A stretch of DNA of 64,000 nt, from the NCBI GenBank assembly GCA_050951925.1, contig JBMNJZ010000001.1, forward strand, positions 1,054,001 to 1,118,000, written 5' to 3'. Below are positions 18,242 through 26,940 of the stretch, piece by piece; positions within the stretch are counted from its first letter, which is position 1, and every line of letters starts with the position of its first letter. The notes under the pieces are model-generated. The model did not search any database and was not told where the DNA came from. It saw nothing but the letters and a program-made list of their open reading frames with translations. Origin of the DNA: UBA1046 sp012511325 (lineage in GTDB: Bacteria > Bacillota > Clostridia > Saccharofermentanales > DTU023). The position numbers and the translations under genes were made by a program.

Positions 18242-19587
18242 TGAAAGGATATCTGCCTATCGACCGGGAACAAAGGACAGAAATGCTGGCTGATGTCGGG
18301 ATCGGGATTGAAGATCTATTTGCCGCTATTCCCGAGGAGATCCGCTTGCGGGAGACTGATTTTGCTCATCTGGCTCAGCATGGGCTCTCAGAGATGGAAA
18401 TCAGACGAGAAATCAGCGCCCTGGCCGATAAGAATATCTCCACTGCGGACTATGACAGTTATCTGGGAGCGGGCATCTATGATCACTTTACTCCTGCCGC
18501 TGTCTCTCATCTGATCGGGAGACAGGAATTTCTGACTGCCTATACTCCTTATCAGGCGGAGATCTCGCAAGGAACGTTGCGGGCGATCTTTGAATGGCAA
18601 AGCTATATTTGCCGGCTGACAGGACTTGATGTGTCCAATTCCTCAATGTATGACGGCGCTTCCGCTGCGGCGGAAGCAATGCTCCTGGCCATAAGGGCGA
18701 CACGCCGTGACAAGGTCTGGATCTCCGGCGGCTTAAACCCGGAGTATATTGATACGATCAAGACTTATCTCTTGCCTTCAGGCTTTACGGTTGAAGTCGG
18801 CACAGTAGCCGCCGACGGTAGAACCGCGGATATGCCTACGGCAGGTGACTATGCCGCTTTTCTGATTCAGAGCCCCAATTTCTATGGGGTTGTTGAAGAT
18901 CTGGCGGCATTTGCCGAGGCTGCTCATGCTGTCGGCACGCTGGCCGCCGCTTCCTGCGATCCGATCAGTCTGGCGCTCCTCAAGCGGCCTGGTGATCTGG
19001 GCATCGATATTGTCAGCGGCGAAGCACAGGTGCTTGGCGTAGCGCAGAGCTTTGGTGGTCCTGCTCTTGGCTATCTGGCGGTGAAACAAAAATTGATGCG
19101 TCAGATGCCGGGACGTATCGCCGGCGAAACGGTTGATGACGCAGGCAATACTGCCTATGTGCTGACTTTGCAAGCCAGGGAGCAGCATATCAGAAGAGAG
19201 AGAGCCACATCCAATATCTGCTCAAATCAGGCCTTGTTGGCGACAGCGGCGACGATTTATCTGGCCTTGCAAGGTAGATCAGGACTGCGCGAAGTAGCGG
19301 AACAATCCGCGGCCAGGGCGATTTATCTGCATGACAGGCTAGTGGCAACCGGCCTCTTCAAATCTCTCTACAATGCCGCTTATTTCCGGGAATTCGCTCT
19401 GCAACCGGTAGGTGATCTGGACCTGAAGGAGTTGAACCGCAGACTTTTGGACTATAAGATTCTCGGCGGCTTGGTGCTGCCGGAAAAGGCCTGGTTGCTG
19501 GCGGTTACGGAGAAGAAATCTCAAGCTCAGCTTGATCGCTTGGTCGCTGCCGTGGTTGAGATCACTGATCAGGTGGTGAGCCAATGA
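18241..19587 (+). CDS. gcvPA: Glycine dehydrogenase (decarboxylating) subunit 1
   Basis: A 448-residue alpha subunit of the two-part P protein used by Firmicutes, archaea and others. N-terminal text [18 protein letters not shown] and the block [20 protein letters not shown] are typical. This half lacks the PLP-binding lysine, which is in the next gene. I take the ATG at 18241 rather than the TTG one codon earlier, since it forms a TGATG stop-start with gcvH. Its end overlaps gcvPB by ATGA, so subunits should be made in equal amounts. Confidence 0.96.
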   Translation: MKGYLPIDREQRTEMLADVGIGIEDLFAAIPEEIRLRETDFAHLAQHGLSEMEIRREISALADKNISTADYDSYLGAGIYDHFTPAAVSHLIGRQEFLTAYTPYQAEISQGTLRAIFEWQSYICRLTGLDVSNSSMYDGASAAAEAMLLAIRATRRDKVWISGGLNPEYIDTIKTYLLPSGFTVEVGTVAADGRTADMPTAGDYAAFLIQSPNFYGVVEDLAAFAEAAHAVGTLAAASCDPISLALLKRPGDLGIDIVSGEAQVLGVAQSFGGPALGYLAVKQKLMRQMPGRIAGETVDDAGNTAYVLTLQAREQHIRRERATSNICSNQALLATAATIYLALQGRSGLREVAEQSAARAIYLHDRLVATGLFKSLYNAAYFREFALQPVGDLDLKELNRRLLDYKILGGLVLPEKAWLLAVTEKKSQAQLDRLVAAVVEITDQVVSQ

Positions 19588-21032
19588 AAAAGGATTTGAA
19601 ATTGATTTTTGATTACACGGCTAAAAGCAAATCCAATCGACTGATTGCCCCTTTGGAATTTGACAGGCCTGATCTGGCATCTTTCTATGGCGATAATTAC
19701 AGCCCCGATTTGCCGGACATTCCCGATCTGGATGAAATTACCGTAGTACGCCATTATACTAATCTTTCCGGCCTGAATTACGGCGTGGAGACGGGAACCT
19801 ATCCTTTAGGCTCCTGTACCATGAAATATAATCCCAAGATTAATGAAGATATGGCGGCTCTGGACGGCTTTGCTCTGACGCATCCGCTGCAGCCTGTTCA
19901 GACAGTTCAGGGTAATCTGGAGCTGCTCTACCATTTGGAGCAAAAACTTTGTGATATTCTCGGCATGGATCATTTCACTTTCCAGCCCTCAGCAGGAGCT
20001 CACGGCGAACATACAGGACTGCTGATGATCAGGGCCTATCATGAAGACAGAGGCGATAGCAAACGCAAGATCATCCTTGTGCCTGACTCGGCGCATGGCA
20101 CCAATCCGGCGTCAGCGGCTATGGTTGGCTATCAGGTGCGAGAAGTTACTTCGACGGAAGAAGGTCTGGTAGATCTTGACGCCCTGCGCGAGCTGATGTC
20201 TGATGAAGTGGCCGGCTTAATGCTGACCAATCCCAATACCTTGGGTTTATTCGAGACAGAAGTGCTGGAGATAACGAAATTGGTTCATGATTGTGGCGGG
20301 CTGGTATATTATGACGGAGCGAATGCCAATGCTATCCTGATGCAGACTCGCCCCGGTGACATGGGCTTTGATCTGGTGCATCTGAATTTGCACAAAACAT
20401 TCTCAACGCCGCATGGCGGCGGCGGACCCGGCGCGGGTCCTGTCGGCTGCAAGTCTTTACTGGCCCCCTATCTGCCCAAGCCGGTAGTTGAAAAACAAGG
20501 CTATGAATTCAGCCTGAACTATGACATGCCGAAGTCGATCGGCAAAGTGCGCGCTTTCACCGGTTCTTTTGCCATTTTGGTCCGCGCCTATGCCTATATT
20601 CTGGCCAATGGAGCGGACGGTCTGAGGGAAGTGTCCGAGGGGGCGGTAGCAAATGCCAATTATGTCCTGGCCAGAGTGCGACAGGCCTACGATATTGCTT
20701 CCGGGCTAAGCCCGATGCATGAATTTGTCATAACCGGCGAGCGGCAAAAGCACAGTTGCGGCTGCACGACTTTGGACATCGCCAAGCGCCTGATTGACTA
20801 CGGCTTTCACCCGCCGACGGTATATTTCCCGCTGATTGTGCCGGAAGCCATGATGGTAGAGCCGACGGAGACTGAATCGCGTCAGAATTTGGATGCTTTG
20901 GCGGAGGCTTTCCTAAAAATTGCCGAGGAGGCCAAGACCAATCCCGAGCTGCTCAAAGGGGCTCCGCACTATACGCCGATCGCCAGGCCGGACGAGACTC
21001 TGGCAGCCAGAAAACCTAAAGTCAAAGCTTAA
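19584..21032 (+). CDS. gcvPB: Glycine dehydrogenase (decarboxylating) subunit 2
   Basis: A 482-residue beta subunit of the P protein. The PLP-binding lysine is in [20 protein letters not shown], and [13 protein letters not shown] and the [13 protein letters not shown] block mark the active site. With GcvPA it decarboxylates glycine and loads the aminomethyl group onto GcvH. Coupled to gcvPA by an ATGA overlap. It ends the operon; a weak AGCCAA/TTGGCT hairpin follows at about 21042-21065 without a clear U tract. Confidence 0.97.
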   Translation: MKKDLKLIFDYTAKSKSNRLIAPLEFDRPDLASFYGDNYSPDLPDIPDLDEITVVRHYTNLSGLNYGVETGTYPLGSCTMKYNPKINEDMAALDGFALTHPLQPVQTVQGNLELLYHLEQKLCDILGMDHFTFQPSAGAHGEHTGLLMIRAYHEDRGDSKRKIILVPDSAHGTNPASAAMVGYQVREVTSTEEGLVDLDALRELMSDEVAGLMLTNPNTLGLFETEVLEITKLVHDCGGLVYYDGANANAILMQTRPGDMGFDLVHLNLHKTFSTPHGGGGPGAGPVGCKSLLAPYLPKPVVEKQGYEFSLNYDMPKSIGKVRAFTGSFAILVRAYAYILANGADGLREVSEGAVANANYVLARVRQAYDIASGLSPMHEFVITGERQKHSCGCTTLDIAKRLIDYGFHPPTVYFPLIVPEAMMVEPTETESRQNLDALAEAFLKIAEEAKTNPELLKGAPHYTPIARPDETLAARKPKVKA

Positions 21033-21126
21033 GCCCAGCTATTTAGCCAAAGCTTTAACTTGGCTGTCGAAAGTTACTTTTCAAATATAAGGATGCTTTT
21101 TACTTTTTTTGGCTATATAGTGATAG

Positions 21127-22260
<1,134 letters not shown>

Positions 22261-22293
22261 TCAATCTCCTTTTTCTCTTTATCTGATTGACCG

Positions 22294-22326
22294 AACAGCC
22301 GTCTGCAAAATCCGCAGGCGGCTGTT
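22294..22326 (+). terminator. Hairpin after gap
   Basis: A 13-bp stem (AACAGCCGTCTGC with GCAGGCGGCTGTT, one G-U pair) around a 7-base loop, 33 bp after the gap stop. It is followed by ATAATTA rather than a clean T run, so termination may be partial. The right arm overlaps the extended -10 of the next gene. Confidence 0.6.
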
Positions 22327-22331
22327 ATAAT
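22323..22331 (+). promoter_or_regulatory. Extended -10 promoter for cdd
   Basis: TGTTATAAT is a perfect extended -10, giving a leader of about 95 bases before cdd. It sits inside the right arm of the gap hairpin; a CTGCAA 17 bp upstream could act as a weak -35. Confidence 0.5.
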
Positions 22332-22432
22332 TAGCTCAGATTGAACAGACCCGGCGCCGGATATGGCGGGCAAGACCCGAGATCATTAAGTCCGGCCGCA
22401 TTCTGCAGCGGGAACAATTGAGGTAATAAGCA

Positions 22433-22840
22433 ATGGCGAATATCGACTTGAGACAACAACTGATTGACGGCGCTTTTGCCGCCCAAGAGAGAGCCTATGT
22501 ACCATATTCCAAATTTCGTGTAGGAGCAGCGGCGCTGGATGAGCTGGGACGGATTTTCACCGGGTGCAATATCGAGAACGCCAGCTACGGAGCTGCCAAC
22601 TGCGCCGAGCGGACAGCGATCTTCGGCGCCGTAGCAGCGGGAGCGCGCCAAATCAAGATGCTGGCTGTGATCACCGATGATGAGGATTATGCCAGACCTT
22701 GCGGCATCTGCCGGCAAGTGATCCGGGAATTTGCCGCCCCCGACTTCATTCTCCTGGCCTTGAAACCCGATGGCAGCTATATCGAATTAGCGATGGAAGA
22801 TATCCTGCCTTTTTCCTTCGGGCCTGAACAACTGGAATAG
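22433..22840 (+). CDS. cdd: Cytidine deaminase
   Basis: A 135-residue homotetrameric-type cytidine deaminase that converts cytidine and deoxycytidine to uridine forms. Zinc ligands and catalytic Glu are in NCAERTAIFGAV and PCGICRQVIREF; the substrate part is CNIENASYGAA. GAGGT lies 9 bp before the ATG. In many Firmicutes cdd lies near era and ybeY; here it stands alone after gap. A 7-bp GCCTTCG/CGAAGGC hairpin at about 22858-22894 may end it. Confidence 0.96.
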   Translation: MANIDLRQQLIDGAFAAQERAYVPYSKFRVGAAALDELGRIFTGCNIENASYGAANCAERTAIFGAVAAGARQIKMLAVITDDEDYARPCGICRQVIREFAAPDFILLALKPDGSYIELAMEDILPFSFGPEQLE

Positions 22841-22974
22841 CCGGACATATTTAGCGCGCCTTCGTCAAAAAATTTATGATGCGAAGGCAATCGCCACGCC
22901 CGCGGTAGGCATGGGGCAGGACGCAGATGTTACCGGAGCGGTGTCGGTGGCGCCGCTTGCGCTTGCAGAATTTT

Positions 22975-23772
22975 CTAAGTAAGTCTGAAGACAATGCCGA
23001 TCGGCGACTGCTGGCGGGACTGTCCGAGCGGATTATCTTTGAAGACGGCATTGCTGGCCGCTGCGGAATGATCGGTGTCATTGCCCAGGACTGCGCTATT
23101 GATATCATTGGCATCAATGATCACGGTGCCCCTGAAGAGGGCCTTCAGCTCCGGACTGAGAAAAGAAGCGGAGCGCACCTGGACGCTGATTTTTTCGGCT
23201 ACCAGCTGCGGATCCTTGGGTCCCAGCTTAGCTGATTTATTCAGCGGCGGCAGACAATAATCCGCCGGTCCGTCGATCGTATTAATACCGTGCCCGGCGA
23301 GTTTATAGAAAATACCGCGCTTGCCTACCATCTTGCCCAGTATGCTGCCGAAAGAGGCGAAAAGGATGCGGGGCAAGCCGGCTTCATCGAGCGCCAATTG
23401 CATGGTATAGGGACTGCGCAGACCAATCCCGTAGCTGGTCTTTTGCACGAAGCGGCAGAGGAATTTGGCCCAGAAGCCGGGGTTGATCTCGGTGATCAGG
23501 AAAGAGCGTCCCTGCATGATGGCGATTACAGTCTCGGCAATATACAGATACCATTCGCGACCGCCAACTATAGCAGCCTCAGACTCGGGCAGGCCGGAGA
23601 AGAAGGCGTTCAGATTGCGCTCGACAAAATCAGCGATCCGTGTCTCTTTGCTGACCAGCTCTGTCTTGACCGGGTAGCGGCGATAGGTCTGTTGATCAAA
23701 CTGAGATACGATATTATATTCTTTGCCGTTATTGGGTCGATAGCTGATGACGATTTCTTCGCCCTGTGCCAT
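22975..23772 (-). CDS. CofE-like (F420-0:glutamate ligase family) protein
   Basis: A 265-residue protein that I place in the family of coenzyme F420-0:L-glutamate ligase (CofE). Supporting text: KTELVSKETRIADFVERNL, an AETVIAIMQGRSFLI segment, NPGFWAKFLCRFVQKTSYG, SPYTMQLALDEAGLPRI and the VIIDANDINSAVLGND block, with the terminal KDNPLGQS. Many anaerobic Firmicutes carry such homologues without making F420, and no other F420 gene is here, so the substrate is unknown. The start at 23772 has AAGGAGAG 8 bp upstream; the frame is open 18 codons further. It follows the OPT transporter gene on the same strand, 83 bp away. Confidence 0.7.
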   Translation of the reverse strand: MAQGEEIVISYRPNNGKEYNIVSQFDQQTYRRYPVKTELVSKETRIADFVERNLNAFFSGLPESEAAIVGGREWYLYIAETVIAIMQGRSFLITEINPGFWAKFLCRFVQKTSYGIGLRSPYTMQLALDEAGLPRILFASFGSILGKMVGKRGIFYKLAGHGINTIDGPADYCLPPLNKSAKLGPKDPQLVAEKISVQVRSASFLSPELKALFRGTVIIDANDINSAVLGNDTDHSAAASNAVFKDNPLGQSRQQSPIGIVFRLT

Positions 23773-23854
23773 ATTATTTTCTCTCCTTTCCGGCGAGCTG
23801 ACGCCGGCGCCGGATTGATACAGCAAATATCATATCTTAAACAGCTCCCGGCTG

Positions 23855-25486
23855 CTAGCCTTGGAACATAGCTATCAAGGCGATCACCGTAGAGGTGATG
23901 CCTTCGCCGCCCAACAAACCGGCGGCAATAATATTGCCTTTGGTTGTGAGTCGGTCCGATTTGAATCCGGTGACCAGATAGCAAATAGCGCCGCCCAGGA
24001 AAATCGAAGTAGATATGCCCAGACCCAGGATCATGCCGATACCGATAATCATGGAGGGTATCTTCAGCAGGAACAGAATCAGGCCGGCCAGCAGGGCGGC
24101 TGTGAAGATCAGAGGATCGCCGATGCCGCTCACCATGGCCGACACGCTGTGCGCCTGCGCCGCCGTCAGACCGGTCTCAGCGCCGACGCTGCCGTACTGC
24201 GCAATGATAAGGAAGAATGTCGGCACGGCAACCAGTACCCCGGCCAGGCCGCCCAATAGCTGCGTGACAAACTGCGCTTGGGGATCGGAGTTTAAGATAT
24301 GGCCTGTTTTATAATCGTTCATGGCATCGCCGGCATAACCGCAAGCGACTGCTACCAGGCAGGCGATCAAGATGGCCTGCTCATGACTGACTGCGACCAG
24401 GAGACGGATAGAGAGCAGGATAATGATGCCGAAGATCTCCATAGGATTGATCCCGGTCTGACCCGTGATCACGGATGACATGGCAGTGGCAAAGACTACT
24501 CCGATCATGGCCAGCAGGGCGACTGGCGCTGAGAAGCCGGCAACAATCGTGCAGACAAAACTGAGAGCAGTACCGATCAAAAGATAAGAGACTTTGCGGC
24601 GGGGCTTTGATTGATGTTTGTCCCCTGCCTGCCGGTTTTTGTGCTTCTTGGCCTCAGCGATGCTGGTGCTGATAAAGCTGACGACAATGCCGATACCGGC
24701 GCCGACCATCAGGCCGACAGCGGCTGTTATAGTCATCTCCGAGACACCAGCCTGCTGCATTATCAGACCTGCCAAGGCGCCGACAAACCAGTAACAGGCC
24801 GGAGTGAAGCCTATAATATAGCCGGTGGCCAAAGCCAAAGGAGACATATAGATTGAGACCGGGAAAAAGCCGATGGCTCCGCTATAAAGCTCTTTGACCC
24901 AATGTCCGGCATCACGGATTACGGTAAAGAGAGCAGAGAAAGCCAAAGACAGAAGTAGTATCAGCCCTTTGCTGCCGCCTTCGTCACCTGCTTCCAGAGT
25001 ATCAGCAGCTGCCGTTCCGATCGGATAGGCTAGCTCCATTTCTTCAATATTGCGCCTGCGATAGACCCAGCACAGGAAGGTACCGGCAGCAACCCCTGCC
25101 AGCGAAACAAACATGACAGGCCAGAATTTCGGCCACAGCCAGTCTGAGAGCCGCATGGCGTCCGGATTATATGGCTCATAGATCCCCGAGATAAACAGAG
25201 CCGGGACTGTGAAGGCTATGCCACCGGCTACCATGGCGCCGGAGGACATGCCGGTCTGGGTAATATTTATCTCATTCAAATCGGTGGTTTGTCGGGAAAT
25301 TTTCCCTCCCAGTTTCAGCAAAGACATCGAGAGAATAGCTACAAAAATGGTAGGCCAGGGCAGGGCGCTCATCTTCAGAGCTATATACATGGAACTGATA
25401 GTAATCAGGATTGAACCCAGGATGGTCAGAAGAACAGCCCGCCAGGTCAAGCCATTAGTTGCCGTAAAGCGTATCTTTTGTTGCAT
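23855..25486 (-). CDS. OPT-family oligopeptide or metal-chelate transporter
   Basis: A 543-residue integral membrane protein with about 14 hydrophobic segments. The start LTWRAVLLTILGSILITISSMYIALKM resembles the first helix of the OPT family, and EEMELAYPIGTAAADTLEAGDEGG is the family's conserved cytoplasmic loop. OPT proteins import oligopeptides, or metal chelates in the YSL branch, using the proton gradient; the substrate here is not predictable. I use the ATG at 25486 with GGGAG at 25495-25499; the frame is open 28 codons further upstream. A charged Lys-rich loop lies near residue 285. It is upstream of the CofE-like gene and divergent from the ArsD-like gene. Confidence 0.8.
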   Translation of the reverse strand: MQQKIRFTATNGLTWRAVLLTILGSILITISSMYIALKMSALPWPTIFVAILSMSLLKLGGKISRQTTDLNEINITQTGMSSGAMVAGGIAFTVPALFISGIYEPYNPDAMRLSDWLWPKFWPVMFVSLAGVAAGTFLCWVYRRRNIEEMELAYPIGTAAADTLEAGDEGGSKGLILLLSLAFSALFTVIRDAGHWVKELYSGAIGFFPVSIYMSPLALATGYIIGFTPACYWFVGALAGLIMQQAGVSEMTITAAVGLMVGAGIGIVVSFISTSIAEAKKHKNRQAGDKHQSKPRRKVSYLLIGTALSFVCTIVAGFSAPVALLAMIGVVFATAMSSVITGQTGINPMEIFGIIILLSIRLLVAVSHEQAILIACLVAVACGYAGDAMNDYKTGHILNSDPQAQFVTQLLGGLAGVLVAVPTFFLIIAQYGSVGAETGLTAAQAHSVSAMVSGIGDPLIFTAALLAGLILFLLKIPSMIIGIGMILGLGISTSIFLGGAICYLVTGFKSDRLTTKGNIIAAGLLGGEGITSTVIALIAMFQG

Positions 25487-25604
25487 TTTATCATCTCCCG
25501 GTCTGTTATTATTGCATTCAATTAAAGTAGTGTACGCAAGTATATTGGCATAGCAGGCGGTATTTTTCAATAAAAGCCTGATGGTTGGGAGGCAGGATTT
25601 AGTG

Positions 25605-26198
25605 ATGGATGCATCTGATACTTTAGGAGCCGAGGAGATCTATACCATGGCTGATTGTTCCGGCAGCGGGGCCGGTGAAGGATCTTGCAAGGACAACTGC
25701 AGCAGATATCAGATAACCAGGAAGCAAGAAATAAGAGTCTATGGTCTTGAGGATCCCTGCAGTGTCCTGGATGAAAACAAAGCAGAATTGTTCCGGGCCT
25801 TAGCGCGGGGGCGCAAATTAAGCGACGCCGGCTTTAGATTCGAATATTACGCATTGCCCAGCAATCCGGGAGCTTTTGTCTGCGAGCCGTGCCTGCTCAG
25901 TTTTCTGGATGAAATGGATGCCGGGCAATTACCCGTAACTGTAATTGACGGCGCTATTTTGAAAACCGGTGCTTTCCCGGCCGATTCTGATTTAGAAGAG
26001 TGGACCGGTCTGACTTTTTCCGCTTTCGACTTGGAGACGGAACTAGAAATTCAAGCAGTATCCAACTGCGAAGAGATGCGGGCTGCGCTCTGCACTAAGG
26101 CGGAATCATGTCAGGGCGCGCATGATTGTTTCCTTTTTGGCGGTTCTTTCCCGGACATATTCGATTGTGACGAAATTGCCGACGAAGAAATTTTCTGA
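25605..26198 (+). CDS. ArsD-like cysteine-rich protein
   Basis: A 197-residue protein whose middle part (about 40-145) resembles ArsD, the thioredoxin-fold metallochaperone that hands arsenite or antimonite to the ArsA pump. The match is best in LPVTVIDGAILKTGAFP and the following EEWTGL. It differs from ArsD in carrying an N-terminal Cys cluster (CSGSGAGEGSCKDNC), a central CEPC and a C-terminal set of four Cys. GGGAGG at 25587-25592 favours starts at 25602 (GTG) or 25605 (ATG) over the ATG at 25581. No arsA, arsB or arsR is in the window, so a role in arsenic handling is only inferred. Divergent from the OPT gene. Confidence 0.55.
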   Translation: MDASDTLGAEEIYTMADCSGSGAGEGSCKDNCSRYQITRKQEIRVYGLEDPCSVLDENKAELFRALARGRKLSDAGFRFEYYALPSNPGAFVCEPCLLSFLDEMDAGQLPVTVIDGAILKTGAFPADSDLEEWTGLTFSAFDLETELEIQAVSNCEEMRAALCTKAESCQGAHDCFLFGGSFPDIFDCDEIADEEIF

Positions 26199-26203
26199 AA
26201 CTT

Positions 26204-26231
26204 TTTGCAAGCACCGCTTATCAGTTATAAT
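26204..26231 (+). promoter_or_regulatory. HPF gene promoter
   Basis: TATAAT at 26226-26231 with TTTGCA 16 bp upstream at 26204-26209, inside the 117-bp gap between the ArsD-like gene and hpf. The leader would be about 80 bases and includes two hairpins. Confidence 0.65.
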
Positions 26232-26247
26232 ATAGACAACTACTAGA

Positions 26248-26300
26248 AACTGTCCTCAAACAGCAAATCGAGGACCGCTCAACGACCGCCTCCGCGGTCG
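26248..26300 (+). promoter_or_regulatory. Two hairpins in the hpf leader
   Basis: GTCCTC...GAGGAC forms a 6-bp stem (about 26252-26275), and CGACCGC/GCGGTCG (26283-26289 and 26294-26300) forms a perfect 7-bp stem with a CTCC loop. The second ends directly before the GGAAAGGA ribosome binding site, so it could affect ribosome access. The loop is not followed by a U tract, so it is not a terminator. Confidence 0.45.
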
Positions 26301-26315
26301 GAAAGGACGTGACCA

Positions 26316-26864
26316 ATGACTCTTACTATTCATGGCGTAGGGATTAAGATCGGAGAACAATTTCAGGCAAAAGTAAAGAACAAGATGAAGAAATTTGACC
26401 GCTATTTCGGGGACAAAGCGGTAGCCACTGTTCGTTTCCAGCATGAGCACGATGAAGTCCGGACTGAAGTTACGATCAAAATAAGGTCGCATTTTTATCG
26501 TGCCGAGGCGACTGCTCCCGAGGCAATTATGGCTCTGGATAGAGCAATAGATATCATAGAGGGCCAGATTCGCAAATATAAAGCGCGGATGAAGAAGAAA
26601 AACCGCAAGTTCGGTTATATGGAAGACTATCTGGCCACTGTGGATACTGCAGAAGCAGAAGAGGATAGCGGCGAGGAAAAATTGCCGGTTATTACGCGCC
26701 GCAAGAGCTTTGTCATCACACCGATGGATGCCGAAGAGGCTGTCTTGCAGATGGAGCTCTTAAACCACAGTTTCCATCTCTTCCTCAATGATGAAACCGG
26801 TAAGGTCAATCTGGTTTACAAGAGACTGGATGGCGATTATGGTTTGATCGAACCTGAATACTAA
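26316..26864 (+). CDS. hpf: Ribosome hibernation-promoting factor, long form
   Basis: A 182-residue long-type HPF. The N-terminal S30AE domain (about 1-100) blocks the decoding region of the 30S subunit, and the C-terminal domain (about 125-182, with ITRRKSFVITPMDAEEAVLQ and LVYKRLDGDYGLIEP) pairs 70S ribosomes into inactive 100S dimers. The linker is acidic, with EAEEDSGEEK. Start at ATG 26316 with GGAAAGGA. It has its own promoter and terminator, so it is a single-gene unit. Stress or stationary-phase control is expected for the family. Confidence 0.96.
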   Translation: MTLTIHGVGIKIGEQFQAKVKNKMKKFDRYFGDKAVATVRFQHEHDEVRTEVTIKIRSHFYRAEATAPEAIMALDRAIDIIEGQIRKYKARMKKKNRKFGYMEDYLATVDTAEAEEDSGEEKLPVITRRKSFVITPMDAEEAVLQMELLNHSFHLFLNDETGKVNLVYKRLDGDYGLIEPEY

Positions 26865-26894
26865 GAGAAGATTATTCTCTCCCGGACTGTTTTG

Positions 26895-26919
26895 CGGTCG
26901 CCGGCGGGCGACCGTTTTT
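26895..26919 (+). terminator. Rho-independent terminator after hpf
   Basis: Perfect 8-bp GC stem CGGTCGCC/GGCGACCG with a GGCG loop, followed directly by five T. It ends the hpf transcript 30 bp after the stop codon. Confidence 0.93.
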
Positions 26920-26940
26920 AAAAATTATGAGTAGAAGACA

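Noticed and set aside
22975..23772. Evidence for F420 biosynthesis
   Set aside because: Only a CofE-like homologue is present; other pathway genes are absent and such homologues occur in organisms without F420.
23290..23871. 193-residue + strand frame opposite the CofE-like gene
   Set aside because: Antisense to a protein with recognisable family motifs and a good ribosome binding site; the + frame has no family features.
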